Notes: a model not told the origin generated them from the sequence alone. Shown: positions 1 to 8,502, counted from the first letter of the stretch. The stretch is DNA of 64,000 bases from Prevotellaceae bacterium (GCA_029226205.1 JAQXXT010000079.1:22325-86324); one strand, 5' to 3'. Made by a program: numbers and translations.

Positions 1-218
1 ATGGAGACACTGTCCGACATCATCTTCGGTGCCATTTTCGACTTCAGGTAGCTGCACTCGTCATATTTGAATACGGCGACCTTCCGCTGCTGGATATCCA
101 GGGTGGTGTCGTTGCATATTTTCTCTGCCTCCTTGGCGACATAGTTCAGCACGTCCTGCGCGGAAGCGGGGAGGACGAGGAAGGCCAGAAGGGCGAAAAG
201 GGAAAGAAACTTTTTCAT
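1..218 (-). CDS. Exported protein of unknown function (partial, 3' end off the window)
   Basis: The first 72 codons of a minus-strand gene run off the left edge. The start codon at 218 opens a clear Sec signal peptide: MKKF, a hydrophobic Leu/Phe/Ala stretch, then PASAQ with likely cleavage after Ala. The mature part begins DVLNYVAKEAEKICND and contains two Cys and many charged residues. It lies downstream of the twin ABC ATPase on the same strand, separated by a short palindrome. I do not recognise the family, and too little is visible to assign one. Confidence 0.6.
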   Translation of the reverse strand, partial: MKKFLSLFALLAFLVLPASAQDVLNYVAKEAEKICNDTTLDIQQRKVAVFKYDECSYLKSKMAPKMMSDSVS

Positions 219-241
219 ATCGATTTTTTTATTGGAGGTAG

Positions 242-264
242 GACGGCCACGAGGGCCGCATCCT
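242..264. repeat. Short interspersed palindrome, family D (GACGGCCAC..GGGCCGC)
   Basis: GACGGCCACGAGGGCCGC followed by ATCCTACG. Near-identical copies occur at 36731-36753 and 36767-36789. It lies between two minus-strand genes. Confidence 0.6.
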
Positions 265-275
265 ACGTTGGTATT

Positions 276-1760
276 TCAGGCATGCCGCTGGAGATAGATG
301 CTGTGATCTATGCAGGCCGGCAGCTCGTTCTTATAATGTGTGACCATGATCATGGTCTTGTTGTCACGCTCACAGAACGTCTCAATGATGTCCTTCACGA
401 GACGGCGCTGCGTGTTGTCGAGACCATGGAGGGGCTCATCGAGGATGAGGAGCTCAGGATCCTTGACGAAGGCACGGGCCAGGAGGACGAGGCGCTGCTC
501 ACCACTCGATATTTTCAGGAATGTACGGTCGGCGAGGTCTCCGACGCCGAAGATATCCATCCAGAACCGACATTTCTCATAGTCCTCCTCCTTCGGCTTG
601 ACATACAGGCCGACGGAGTCCATGAGGCCGCTGGCGACGATGCGCACGCACGGCATGTCACGCTGGTAGGCACGGTGCATCTCGGGAGATACATAGCCGA
701 TATGCTTCTTGATGTCCCAGATACTCTCGCCGCTGCCACGGGGATTACCGAAGAGGGCGATGTCGCAGGCATAGCTCTGGGGGTTGTCGGCACAGACGAG
801 ACTCAGCAGGGTCGACTTGCCGGCACCATTCTGTCCCGAGAGCGCCCAGCGCTCACCATTCTTCACGACCCAGTCGAGGTCCTTGAGGATCGTGCGCTTG
901 CCATAACGGATACAGACATGATGCATGTTGACGACCTCATCGCTGTGGAACTCCTTCGCCTTATGGGGCAGGGCGAGGATAGCCCGGCGCTTCTCCTCGG
1001 GGAGGACATGGGCCGGTATCTCGGGGCGGTTTCGGAGATATTCCTCTTTCGTGACCTTCGGCAGGACTTTCATGTCCCGTACTTCCACGACATGGGTGAT
1101 GAAGTCGGGGATGTCGTCGACCTTCGAGAGGACGAGGATGATCTGCAGATGACGCTCTCGGGAGAGGGTGGCGAGGAGCTCTTTCAACTGGTCACGCGTC
1201 TCGGCGTCGAGTCCGATGAACGGATTATCCATGATGAGGATCCGCGGGTCGGCGAAGAGGGTAGAGGCGAGCTTGAATTTCCGGAGCTCACCACTCGACA
1301 GGAGGATGATATACTTGTCGAGGAGATGCTCCATATGGAAAAGCTCATAGATATGCTTCTGCAGCTCACGGCGCCCGGGGGTGTCCTCTCCGGCGAGGTT
1401 ATAGGCCTCTTCGAGCTTGCCGCCTACCGTCGGCGTGTTCTCATCGATCTCCATCTGGTTCCACCGCTGCTGGAGATAGTAGGTCTTGTCGTTGTCACCG
1501 CCGTAGGAGTCACGGAAGGTGATATAGCGGATATTGTCGCTCACGAGGGGCTTCGTGCTCGGCGTAAAGTCGTATTCGGGGTCGTGCATGAGCAGGGGGT
1601 GCCGGCCGACAATCATGTCGACAAGCATGGACTTGCCACCGCCGTTGGGACCGACGATAGCCAACTGCTCTCCGTCGAGGGCTTCGAAGTTGACGGGCTC
1701 TGCCATACGCCATTCCGGCATACGGGGCACTCCATTGGTAATCTTAATCGTTTTTTGCAT
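276..1760 (-). CDS. ModF-like protein with two ABC ATPase domains
   Basis: About 494 residues with two ABC nucleotide-binding domains and no membrane segment, the layout of E. coli ModF/PhrA. Domain 1 has the P-loop GPNGGGKSMLV, signature LSSGELRK and Walker B ILIMDNPF. Domain 2 has GQNGAGKSTLL, signature ISSGEQRL and Walker B LLILDEP. I place the start at 1760 (MQKTIKITNG). The longer frame from 1799 reads through an interspersed palindrome and is unlikely to be translated. Its role is unproven even in the family; ATP-driven regulation or an accessory part of a transporter are both possible. It follows ruvC on the same strand. Confidence 0.85.
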   Translation of the reverse strand: MQKTIKITNGVPRMPEWRMAEPVNFEALDGEQLAIVGPNGGGKSMLVDMIVGRHPLLMHDPEYDFTPSTKPLVSDNIRYITFRDSYGGDNDKTYYLQQRWNQMEIDENTPTVGGKLEEAYNLAGEDTPGRRELQKHIYELFHMEHLLDKYIILLSSGELRKFKLASTLFADPRILIMDNPFIGLDAETRDQLKELLATLSRERHLQIILVLSKVDDIPDFITHVVEVRDMKVLPKVTKEEYLRNRPEIPAHVLPEEKRRAILALPHKAKEFHSDEVVNMHHVCIRYGKRTILKDLDWVVKNGERWALSGQNGAGKSTLLSLVCADNPQSYACDIALFGNPRGSGESIWDIKKHIGYVSPEMHRAYQRDMPCVRIVASGLMDSVGLYVKPKEEDYEKCRFWMDIFGVGDLADRTFLKISSGEQRLVLLARAFVKDPELLILDEPLHGLDNTQRRLVKDIIETFCERDNKTMIMVTHYKNELPACIDHSIYLQRHA

Positions 1761-1777
1761 GTTCTCTCTTATTTTTC

Positions 1778-1803
1778 GTGGCCGCAACATGGCGGCCACC
1801 TAC
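1778..1803. repeat. Short interspersed palindrome, family A (GTGGCCGC..GCGGCCAC)
   Basis: GTGGCCGCAACATGGCGGCCAC, an inverted repeat with a 4-6 base loop, followed by CTAC. Other copies lie at 10092, 11301, 11354, 23223, 30188, 36354 and 36436. Confidence 0.75.
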
Positions 1804-1813
1804 ATCGTGGTTG

Positions 1814-2380
1814 TTATTTTGCAATGCGGTCTTTATTCTTCAATACGAAATCCTTCCATGAGCCGTAATGGTGAGCGTCGGTCTCAGGACGTCCCAACTG
1901 CAGGAAATGGCAGTAGGCGGCAGCGACGGCATCGGTGGCATCGAGGAATTTCGGCATGTCATCATCGGAGATATGAAGGAGTCGCTGGAGCATGGCAGCC
2001 ACCTGTTCCTTGGAGGCCTGTCCCTGTCCCGTGATGGCCATCTTGATTTTCAACGGCGCATACTCATGGATGGGGACACTGTGATGGATGGCGGCGGCAA
2101 TGGCGACGCCCTGTGCTCTGCCGAGCTTGAGCATCGACTGGATATTCTTGCCGAAGAAGGGTGCCTCGATGGCCATCTCGTCGGGGAGATAGGCATCGAT
2201 GATTCCCGTGACACGCTCGAAGATCTTACCGAGGCGGAGATACGGATCGCGTTCCTTGCGCATGTCGACGACGCCCATGACGACGAGGGAGGCCTTGTTG
2301 CCGTTGACCTTGATGACGCCATAGCCCATGACATTCGTGCCCGGGTCAATACCGAGGATGATTTTTTCACCTTTCGTCAT
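1814..2380 (-). CDS. ruvC: RuvC, Holliday junction resolvase
   Basis: 188 residues, full family length. RuvC cuts four-way DNA junctions as a dimer working with RuvAB. The RNase-H-like acidic catalytic residues are visible: Asp in GIDPGT near the N terminus, Glu in MAIEAPFFGKN, and the paired Asp in DATDAVAAAYCH near the C terminus. The gene sits within a tight minus-strand run after the MBL hydrolase, with a gap of about 10 bases, which suggests co-transcription with rsmG. Confidence 0.95.
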   Translation of the reverse strand: MTKGEKIILGIDPGTNVMGYGVIKVNGNKASLVVMGVVDMRKERDPYLRLGKIFERVTGIIDAYLPDEMAIEAPFFGKNIQSMLKLGRAQGVAIAAAIHHSVPIHEYAPLKIKMAITGQGQASKEQVAAMLQRLLHISDDDMPKFLDATDAVAAAYCHFLQLGRPETDAHHYGSWKDFVLKNKDRIAK

Positions 2381-2389
2381 CGTTCTTTG

Positions 2390-3031
2390 TTAACGGTCGA
2401 GATAAGGATTCGTAGCCAGTTCGTCACCGAGCATCGTCTGAGGACCGTGTCCCGGAAGGATCGTCGTCTCGTCGGGGAGCTGGGTGAGCTGTCGGAGACT
2501 TTGGATGATGAGGAACATACTTCCCTCGGGGAAGTCCGTGCGGCCGATGCTCCCCTTGAAGAGGGTGTCGCCGGAGAAGAGTACGTTTTCCTCGGGACAG
2601 TAGAAACAGACGGAGCCGTGGCTGTGACCGGGCGTGGGGATGATCTGGAACGCATGGTTGCCGAAGGTGATCTTCTCGCCGGGCTCGAAGAAATGGTCCA
2701 CGGGAGGGAAGTCGTCGGGAATATCCATCTGCCAGTTCTTGGCCTGTGCGGCGAGATGTCGCATGAGGTCCTCGTCGCCACTGTGCACCTCGGGCTTCAA
2801 CTGATAGTTGTCGAAGATGAGCTTGTTGCCCATATTATGGTCGAGATGTCCGTGGGTGACGATGAGGTGCTTGGGCGTGAGCTGCTGCTTACGGATATAA
2901 TCGGTGATGGCTGTGCGCTCTTCGGGATATTGCGCGCCACAGTCGACGATGACACATTCTTTCGTGTCATCACTGACGACATAGCAGTTTTCCCGGATGT
3001 CATTGCAGACGAATCGTTGGATGTTGAGCAT
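2390..3031 (-). CDS. MBL-fold metallo-hydrolase (glyoxalase II-like)
   Basis: 213 residues of metallo-beta-lactamase fold. The metal-binding motif THGHLDH is at about residues 59-65, followed by the later ligands in the TPGHSHGS and SGDTLFKGSIGR segments and LPGHGP near the C terminus. Members of this short glyoxalase II-like group hydrolyse thioesters or related substrates; the substrate is not evident here. It is immediately downstream of rsmG (about 15 bases) and upstream of ruvC, so it is probably in the same operon. Confidence 0.88.
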   Translation of the reverse strand: MLNIQRFVCNDIRENCYVVSDDTKECVIVDCGAQYPEERTAITDYIRKQQLTPKHLIVTHGHLDHNMGNKLIFDNYQLKPEVHSGDEDLMRHLAAQAKNWQMDIPDDFPPVDHFFEPGEKITFGNHAFQIIPTPGHSHGSVCFYCPEENVLFSGDTLFKGSIGRTDFPEGSMFLIIQSLRQLTQLPDETTILPGHGPQTMLGDELATNPYLDR

Positions 3032-3046
3032 ATTTTCGTTTATGGT

Positions 3047-3670
3047 TTACAATGGGATATATACGAGTTTTTTCTCTTCGGCAAACCATGGCTCGTCGAA
3101 CCATGTGCTGAGGTCGGTGACTTCAGCGATCTTCTCCACGCCACGGAGCTCATCGGTGAGGTCTCCGCCTTTGAGACAGAGGAGGCCGTTGGGCAGGGCA
3201 TGGTGCTGTTCGCGTGAGATATTCTTTCGGATGATCTTCAGAAGCTTGTCAACGGGCATGACGGCACGTGAGACGACAAAGTCATATTTCCCCTTCTCTT
3301 CCTCGCCGCGAAGATGTTCTGCCGTGACATTCTTGAGTCCGATGGCCTGGCTGACCTCCTGACAGACACGGATCTTCTTACCCGTACCGTCGATGAGCTT
3401 GAACCGGCTGTCGGGGAAGAGGATGGCCAGCGGGATACCGGGGAAGCCGCCACCCGTGCCGAAGTCGAGGATATGGGCGCCGGGGCGGAAGGTCACGGCC
3501 TTGGCAATGGCAAGGGAGTGGAGAACATGGTGCTCGTAGAGGTTGTCGATGTCCTTACGGGAGATGACGTTGATTTTTGCGTTCCAATCCCGATAGAGGG
3601 CGTCGAGGGCCGCGAACTGCCGCTGTTGCGTGGCAGTGAGATGGGGGAAGTATTTTGTGATGATATCCAT
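3047..3670 (-). CDS. rsmG: RsmG, 16S rRNA m7G527 methyltransferase
   Basis: 207 residues. The SAM-binding loop DFGTGGGFPGIPLAI (about 71-85) is the hallmark of RsmG (GidB), which methylates G527 of 16S rRNA. The N-terminal helix with DWNAKINVISRKDI and HHVLHSL is also typical. It is the first gene of the minus-strand run. A TAACTTTG -7 box at 3679-3686 lies only about 8 bases upstream of the ATG, leaving almost no 5' leader. Confidence 0.95.
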   Translation of the reverse strand: MDIITKYFPHLTATQQRQFAALDALYRDWNAKINVISRKDIDNLYEHHVLHSLAIAKAVTFRPGAHILDFGTGGGFPGIPLAILFPDSRFKLIDGTGKKIRVCQEVSQAIGLKNVTAEHLRGEEEKGKYDFVVSRAVMPVDKLLKIIRKNISREQHHALPNGLLCLKGGDLTDELRGVEKIAEVTDLSTWFDEPWFAEEKKLVYIPL

Positions 3671-3678
3671 ATAGGTGA

Positions 3679-3686
3679 CAAAGTTA
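3679..3686 (-). promoter_or_regulatory. Candidate -7 element for the rsmG operon
   Basis: TAACTTTG on the minus strand matches the Bacteroidota -7 consensus TAnnTTTG. It is 8 bases from the rsmG start codon, so the transcript would be leaderless or nearly so. No clear -33 TTG at the usual distance. Confidence 0.55.
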
Positions 3687-3763
3687 CGAAGAATATTTCA
3701 AAGGACACCATCTTTGTGGAAATTATTCGTTAAGAAAGTTAAAACGTGGTGGGTGCGTGGCCG

Positions 3764-3884
3764 CGCACCCACATGTGGCGGGGTTGTTATTTTACAAAAA
3801 CAAGAAAAACAAAAATAATACCTTGGGTGTGTTGTTTACGAAGAAAACCTTTAAAAACAAGATAAAAACCAATTAGAAGTAAAA
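3764..3884. repeat. 121-bp dispersed repeat, copy 1
   Basis: Runs from CGCACCCACATGTGGCGG to AATTAGAAGTAAAAGG and aligns almost gap-free with 10113-10234, with roughly nine in ten bases identical by eye. Both copies follow the 3' side of a family A palindrome. It includes GTTGTTTACGA, a motif also seen in the hairpin at 47190-47229. Confidence 0.75.
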
Positions 3885-4084
3885 GGGGCGGACTACGAGG
3901 CGAAACATGATAAATCATGTCCGAGAGGCCGACATTTTAAATCCTTAAGATCTCTCCCGCGCAAGCGGGTAGTTTTGAAAATATATTTTGGTTTTTATCA
4001 TGTTTTTTTTGGTTTTCTTTTTAAACTATGAATTGCTCAAAGTCCTTACGTTCCAATGAAATATGCTCGCTCCCAAAAAGAATA

Positions 4085-4390
4085 TTAGCCGAGGGCGATC
4101 TTGCGTACGGTACGGCCTACCTTCACGATGTAGCAGCCCTTACGCAGGTTGAGGTCATAGCGGCGGTCATTGCCGTCGACACGGAGGGAGTAGACGCAGA
4201 CACCGGCAACATTATAGATCTGCAGCATCTGTCCGTTGCCACCGGCGATACGAAGACTGTTGCCGATTACCTGGATTGTCACGTTCTGGTCAAACTGTTC
4301 AGCAATCTCCACGGCTTCCTCGGCGTGAGAGGAGGTGGGGACGGCAAGGAGGACGAGACCCAAGAACATCAAAGTAAATATTTTCTTCAT
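4085..4390 (-). CDS. Small exported protein with a C-terminal sorting-type domain
   Basis: 101 residues. A signal peptide (MKKIFTLMFLGLVLLAVPTSSHA) is followed directly by a small beta-rich domain ending LRKGCYIVKVGRTVRKIALG. The pattern IYNVAGVCVYS...LRKGCYIVKVG..VRKI resembles the Por/type IX secretion C-terminal domain, but here there is almost no passenger. Similar tails end the LRR, phosphoesterase and CotH proteins elsewhere in this window. A -7 box TATATTTG lies at 4420-4427. It may be a truncated relic of a larger cargo protein or a genuine mini-protein. Confidence 0.65.
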   Translation of the reverse strand: MKKIFTLMFLGLVLLAVPTSSHAEEAVEIAEQFDQNVTIQVIGNSLRIAGGNGQMLQIYNVAGVCVYSLRVDGNDRRYDLNLRKGCYIVKVGRTVRKIALG

Positions 4391-4525
4391 AAACGTTTAT
4401 TTTTTATTGGAGTCCGGTGCAAATATACAAAATCCTCGGGAAACGACAAAATATTTCTCATGGTTTTTTGTAAGAACATGATTGATCATGGATCGCCTTT
4501 CATGGATTGCCTGAAAACGAAAGAA

Positions 4526-4548
4526 GCCTGCTCCCATGAGCAGGCTCT
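4526..4548 (-). terminator. Intrinsic terminator after rpmA
   Basis: A perfect inverted repeat AGCCTGCTC / GAGCAGGCT with a short loop lies downstream of rpmA and is followed on the minus strand by a T-rich run (TTCTTTCGTTTTC). Confidence 0.75.
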
Positions 4549-4583
4549 ATGTTTGTTTGGAATAAGTTTGATTTTATTGTACG

Positions 4584-4874
4584 TTAGGCCTGAGGCTTCT
4601 TCGTTTTCTCAGCGTAAGCCTCCGGAGTGAGCACACTGACCGTACTCTTGTCGTACTTACCCTTGTGGAAGTATACCACACCGTCGGTAAGAGCGTAAAG
4701 GGTATCATCCTTGCCCTGTGCTACATTCTGGCCGGGATAGTGCTTGTTACCACGCTGACGGACGATGATATTGCCGGCAGTGATGGTCTGGCCACCCCAG
4801 ATCTTGACGCCTAATCTCTTGGAAGCGGACTCACGACCGTTCTTAGAACTACCTACACCTTTCTTATGTGCCAT
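4584..4874 (-). CDS. rpmA: Ribosomal protein bL27
   Basis: 96 residues. The N terminus [24 protein letters not shown] and the [10 protein letters not shown]-type core (here [19 protein letters not shown]) are diagnostic of bL27, whose flexible N terminus reaches the peptidyl transferase centre. There is no cleaved N-terminal extension of the kind seen in Firmicutes. The gene lies 17 bases after rplU in the conserved rplU-rpmA pair and is followed by a strong terminator. Confidence 0.97.
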   Translation of the reverse strand: MAHKKGVGSSKNGRESASKRLGVKIWGGQTITAGNIIVRQRGNKHYPGQNVAQGKDDTLYALTDGVVYFHKGKYDKSTVSVLTPEAYAEKTKKPQA

Positions 4875-4891
4875 AATTTGTTCCTCCGATT

Positions 4892-5209
4892 TTAAGCGAT
4901 TACTTGTTTAACTTCTACCTGTGTGAACTGTGCACGATGACCATTCTTCTTGCGATAGTCCTTGCGGCGCTTCATCTTGAAGACGATCACCTTGTCACCC
5001 TTGACGAGGGGGTTCACAACTTCTACTACTACTTTTGCACCATCTACTGTGGGTGCACCGACAGTGACTGCTCCATCGTTGTCTACGAGCAGTACCTTGT
5101 CGAACTCAACAGTCTTACCAGCTTCAGCATCCTTGATGTGATGAACGAAGAGCTTCTTGCCCTGTTCTGCCTTGAACTGCTGACCGTTAATTTCTACAAT
5201 TGCGTACAT
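4892..5209 (-). CDS. rplU: Ribosomal protein bL21
   Basis: 105 residues beginning [20 protein letters not shown], with the C-terminal signature [25 protein letters not shown]. It binds 23S rRNA domain I. First gene of the rplU-rpmA operon. Between its promoter and the start codon is a structured leader of about 80 bases that could host autoregulation. Confidence 0.97.
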   Translation of the reverse strand: MYAIVEINGQQFKAEQGKKLFVHHIKDAEAGKTVEFDKVLLVDNDGAVTVGAPTVDGAKVVVEVVNPLVKGDKVIVFKMKRRKDYRKKNGHRAQFTQVEVKQVIA

Positions 5210-5301
5210 TAACTGATATTTAAACGGGTTTCTCCGCCAGGCGACCGGTCCTTGACCAGTACTTCCTCGAGCCCGAACGGACTAAATCGGCTGCAAAATT
5301 A
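5210..5301 (-). promoter_or_regulatory. rplU promoter and structured leader
   Basis: A -7 box TAATTTTG at 5294-5301 is followed on the minus strand by a leader that folds well. One stem-loop pairs 5254-5260 with 5244-5250 (seven pairs, one G-U, loop AAG), and a smaller stem GUCC/GGGC lies upstream. Leaders of ribosomal protein operons often bind the encoded protein; that this one does is inference. Confidence 0.5.
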
Positions 5302-5368
5302 CAAAATATTTTTATGACAGAGGAAGATACCTGTTAAGATGATGTATTATTTACGGATAATTAACATA

Positions 5369-5971
5369 TCAGAATTCTATATTTTGTTCCGGTATGCGGG
5401 CATCGGGGGTGATGTCTCTGATCTTACGGGCGGGGACACCGGCGACGACGGTATGGGAGGGGATGTCATGGAGGACGACGGCACCGGCACCGATGACGAC
5501 TCCGTCGCCGACATGTACGCCGCCGCATATCGTGGCGTTGGCACCGATCCATACGTCATCGCCGATGTTGATCGGCTGGGAGAGCTCGATACCTTCGGCC
5601 CTTTGTTCGGCATCGATGGGATGGGAGGCGCAGCTCAGCGTGACCTGCGGGGCGATGAAGCAGTGGTCGCCGATGATCACGGGACTCGTGTCGAGGATTG
5701 TCACGCCGAAGTTCAGGAAGGCGGAGCCGCGGAAATGGGTGTTGAAGCCATAGTCGAAGGCGATACCGGGTTGTATGATCACCTTCTCATTATAGGTGCC
5801 GAGGATCTGCCGCAGCAGCTCCTGTTGCCGCCGGGTGTCAGACGGTCGCGTACGGTTGTATTCCCATACGAGGTCACGGCCGTGCTGCACACGATCAAAT
5901 GGGATTTTCGTGACATCACCGATATATCCTTTCATTCCGGTGACGAGTTGCATGATTTCGGATGGCGTCAT
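5369..5971 (-). CDS. Sugar O-acetyltransferase (Maa/NodL-type, LbH fold)
   Basis: 200 residues. The N-terminal cap helix region (MKGYIGDVTKIPFD..R..V.EYN) is the Mac domain of maltose/galactoside acetyltransferases. The rest is a left-handed beta-helix of hexapeptide repeats with the catalytic His in CASHPIDAEQRAEG and the end signature DIPSHTVVAGVPARKIRDI. It transfers acetyl from acetyl-CoA to a sugar hydroxyl; the sugar is unknown. It is monocistronic, divergent in function from its ribosomal-protein neighbour. Confidence 0.9.
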   Translation of the reverse strand: MTPSEIMQLVTGMKGYIGDVTKIPFDRVQHGRDLVWEYNRTRPSDTRRQQELLRQILGTYNEKVIIQPGIAFDYGFNTHFRGSAFLNFGVTILDTSPVIIGDHCFIAPQVTLSCASHPIDAEQRAEGIELSQPINIGDDVWIGANATICGGVHVGDGVVIGAGAVVLHDIPSHTVVAGVPARKIRDITPDARIPEQNIEF

Positions 5972-5988
5972 AAATTTCTTTTTTGAGG

Positions 5989-6015
5989 TAGGGGCATCCC
6001 CTTGTGGGTGCCCTA
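5989..6015. repeat. Short interspersed palindrome, family B
   Basis: GTAGGGGCATCCCCTTGTGG and GTGCCCTAAA, with a second copy at 9371-9397. The two arms GGGGCA/TGCCC-type pairs form a small hairpin. Confidence 0.6.
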
Positions 6016-6025
6016 AATGCCTAGG

Positions 6026-6895
6026 TTATAACCACTCTTGGAGCAGGAGCTTGTAAAGTTCCGTCTGGTCGATGAATGTCATGTGACGGACACCATCGAG
6101 GAGTTCCCACCGTGCCCGGGGGATACGGTCGAACATGGTCTTGGCGATGAGGGGCGTGCACTCGTCATTCGTGCCATTGATGATGAGGGTCGGTTGCGTG
6201 ATCTCGTGGAGGTGGGCAGTATAGTCGAAGTTTTTCAGTGTTCCTGTAGGCGTATATTCATTGGGTCCCCAGGCCGTGAGATAGCTCTCTGTGCCGAAAC
6301 GTTTCTTCCGTCGGAAACACTCCGGACTGTCGGGCGTGATCTCGCCGGCATGAAGAATCGTATAATGTTCATTAGCACGCAGATAGGCAGGATCATTGAA
6401 GTTTCCCGTTCGTACGGCTTCAGCGATGGCCTGCTGTTCGTCTTCGGGCATGAAACGGATGAGCCGTTGCTGTTCGTGGCTCCACAGATAGCTTGACGGG
6501 AGCGTGGACGAGAGGATGACGGAGTCGATGCCCTTCGGCTGTTCGTCGATGAGATAGGCAATGATGAGCATGCCGCCCCAGGACTGTCCGAGGAGGTGGA
6601 CATGATCGAGGTGGAGGAACTGTCGCAGAGCCTTCAGCTCTTTCTTCCAGGTATGGAGTTTCCACAGCTCGGGATGTCCGTCGACGTAACTCTCTCCGCA
6701 GCCGATCTGGTCGTAGGAGATGATCTGCCGGTTCAGCGAGGTGGCAAGGTCGTCGAGGACTTCGAAATAGTTATGTGTAGACCCCGGCCCGCCGTGGATG
6801 AGGAGCAGGGGAGCCTGCCCCTGGTCATCCCCGACGATGCGGTAATAGGTCTTGAAGCCCATAAAGGGCATTTTTCCTTCTTTGATATTCATCAT
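6026..6895 (-). CDS. Proline iminopeptidase-family alpha/beta hydrolase
   Basis: 289 residues of alpha/beta-hydrolase fold. HGGPGSTHNYFE near residue 35 is the oxyanion-hole motif of the prolyl aminopeptidase (S33) family. The nucleophile elbow is GQSWGGML (Ser near 106). The Asp in NGTNDECTP and the His in GVRHMTF complete the triad. It probably releases N-terminal proline or other residues from peptides, cytoplasmically, since there is no signal peptide. Start MMNIKEGKMPF; either Met is possible. It lies just downstream of pepD, another peptidase. Confidence 0.87.
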   Translation of the reverse strand: MMNIKEGKMPFMGFKTYYRIVGDDQGQAPLLLIHGGPGSTHNYFEVLDDLATSLNRQIISYDQIGCGESYVDGHPELWKLHTWKKELKALRQFLHLDHVHLLGQSWGGMLIIAYLIDEQPKGIDSVILSSTLPSSYLWSHEQQRLIRFMPEDEQQAIAEAVRTGNFNDPAYLRANEHYTILHAGEITPDSPECFRRKKRFGTESYLTAWGPNEYTPTGTLKNFDYTAHLHEITQPTLIINGTNDECTPLIAKTMFDRIPRARWELLDGVRHMTFIDQTELYKLLLQEWL

Positions 6896-6924
6896 ATATT
6901 CACCATGATAAGGCGATCATGCTA

Positions 6925-6948
6925 CCCCCCCTCCTTTTGGAGGAGGGG
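6925..6948. terminator. GC-rich hairpin between pepD and the S33 hydrolase
   Basis: CCCCCCTCC-TTTT-GGAGGAGGGGG forms a strong stem directly downstream of pepD. There is no long T tract on the minus strand, so it may be an attenuator or a repeat instead of a classical terminator. Confidence 0.45.
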
Positions 6949-6958
6949 GCGGGGCTCT

Positions 6959-8413
6959 TTACTTGCTGAGTTTCTTGAGGATCAGCAGGAGGTGATCCCA
7001 TACCATCTGTACGGTAGGAATGAGGAGTTTCTCATCCGGGGTATGGACATGACGGAGGGTAGGACCGAAGCTGACCATATCGATATCAGGATATTTCTCG
7101 GAGAAGAGACCACACTCCAGACCGGCATGGATACCGAGGACCTTCGGCTCCTTGTGGAAGAGCTCCTTGTAAGCCTCCACAGCCGTCTGTACGATGGGAC
7201 TGTTGGCATCGGTCTTCCATGCGGGATAGCCGTCACCTTGCTTCACCTCGGCACCGGCGAGCTGGAAGGCGGCCTTGATGCTGTTGGCCTCGTTGAGGAG
7301 GTTGCTCTTCACGTTGGAGCGCTGAGAGGAGACGATGACGATCTGATCGTCTTCCGTCTTGATGCTGGCGATATTGCTCGAGGTCTCTACGAGCCAGGCG
7401 AGTTCCTCATCCTGGCACATGGCGAAGACACCGTTGTCGACGGCCTGGACGGCACGGAAGAGATTCGTGGAGACAGCCTCGGGAACGACGGGCTGGCGGT
7501 CAGCGCTGACGAGGTTCCACTGCATCGTCGTATCGGTGACATGGAACTCATCCTCCACCTGGGCGGCAAACTGGTTCCAGTCGGCTTTCACCTCTTCTTT
7601 CTTGTCGTTGCTGACGGCGAAGACGATCTTGCCGTCACGGGGGATGGCATTGTGCATCTTACCACTGTTCCAGCTGACGAGGCGTACGCCGAACTTCTCA
7701 TTCTCGTTGTAGAGGAAACGGCCGAGGACCTTGATGGCGTTGGCGCGCTTCTTGTTGATGTCGTCGCCGCTATGACCGCCCTTGAGGCCCTTGATGCTGC
7801 CCTCGAAGAAGAAGTAATCCTTCGGGGCCTCCTCACGGGAGAAATGGAAGGTAGCCTCCGTACCCATACCGCCGGCGCAGGAGATGAAGATCTGTCCCTC
7901 TTCCTCGGAGTCGAGGTTGATGAGGTATTTACCCGTCATGAAGCCCGGCTTCATACCTTCAGCGCCGGAGAGCTGTGTCTCCTCATCGCGTGTGAAGACG
8001 CACTCCAGAGGACCGTGCTCGATGTCGTCGCTCTCAAGGATAGCCAGTTCGATGGCATCGCCGATACCGTCGTCGGCACCGAGGGTCGTTCCCTTGGCGG
8101 TAAGCCAGTCACCGTCGATATAGGTCTGGATGGCATCCTTGGAGAAGTCGAAGTCGACATCCACGAGTTTATCGCATACCATATCCATATGGCTCTGCAG
8201 GATGATGGTGGGGTAGTTCTCATAGCCTTTCGTGGCCGGTTTGCGGATGAGGACGTTACCAGTCTCGTCGACATGGGTCTCCAATCCGTGCTCTTTTCCG
8301 AAGTTGCTCAGATACTCGATCATTTTCTCCTCGTGCTTGGAAGGACGGGGGATGGCATTGATTTTGGCGAACTGCTCAAAAACGCGTGCCGGTTTCAAAT
8401 CACTTTTGTTCAT
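6959..8413 (-). CDS. pepD: PepD, aminoacyl-histidine dipeptidase
   Basis: 484 residues, the expected size of M20 family PepD (Xaa-His dipeptidase, carnosinase type). Metal and catalytic motifs are visible: QSHMDMVCDK, LGADDGIG, FTRDEETQLSGA, and the C-terminal IHAGLECGLF and SFGPTLRHVHTPDE. The central HSGDDINKKRANAIK is in the lid domain. It cleaves dipeptides in the cytoplasm. It is divergent from the small membrane protein gene at 8503. Confidence 0.95.
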   Translation of the reverse strand: MNKSDLKPARVFEQFAKINAIPRPSKHEEKMIEYLSNFGKEHGLETHVDETGNVLIRKPATKGYENYPTIILQSHMDMVCDKLVDVDFDFSKDAIQTYIDGDWLTAKGTTLGADDGIGDAIELAILESDDIEHGPLECVFTRDEETQLSGAEGMKPGFMTGKYLINLDSEEEGQIFISCAGGMGTEATFHFSREEAPKDYFFFEGSIKGLKGGHSGDDINKKRANAIKVLGRFLYNENEKFGVRLVSWNSGKMHNAIPRDGKIVFAVSNDKKEEVKADWNQFAAQVEDEFHVTDTTMQWNLVSADRQPVVPEAVSTNLFRAVQAVDNGVFAMCQDEELAWLVETSSNIASIKTEDDQIVIVSSQRSNVKSNLLNEANSIKAAFQLAGAEVKQGDGYPAWKTDANSPIVQTAVEAYKELFHKEPKVLGIHAGLECGLFSEKYPDIDMVSFGPTLRHVHTPDEKLLIPTVQMVWDHLLLILKKLSK

Positions 8414-8431
8414 TTAATTATGTTATTTTAT

Positions 8432-8462
8432 TTGGTGTTTTAATCGAAATATAGTACCTTTG
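8432..8462 (+). promoter_or_regulatory. Promoter for the small membrane protein gene
   Basis: TTG at 8432-8434 and TACCTTTG at 8455-8462 with a 20-base spacer match the Bacteroidota -33/-7 pattern. The predicted start of transcription is about 35 bases ahead of the ATG at 8503. Confidence 0.65.
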
Positions 8463-8502
8463 CGCTTGAATTTATATTCAGCACATTGCAAAATTACGAA
8501 AA

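Larger units (their letters stand above)
3671..4084. other. Intergenic region with several repeat elements, no gene seen
   Basis: This 414-base gap holds a variant family A palindrome (about 3753-3780), the first copy of a 121-bp dispersed repeat (3764-3884), a family C palindrome with ATGATAAATCAT (about 3904-3925) and a compact hairpin CCCGCGCAAGCGGG (about 3957-3970). I found no credible open reading frame in it. Confidence 0.6.

Noticed and set aside
282-1868. Long plus-strand open frame of 528 codons opposite the twin ABC ATPase
   Set aside because: It is the mirror frame of a real gene with strong P-loop and signature motifs; composition is Asp/Glu/Leu/Val-heavy with no domain. Similar long mirror frames at 1868-3217, 6596-8443, 12878-14017 and 59968-61410 were dropped for the same reason.
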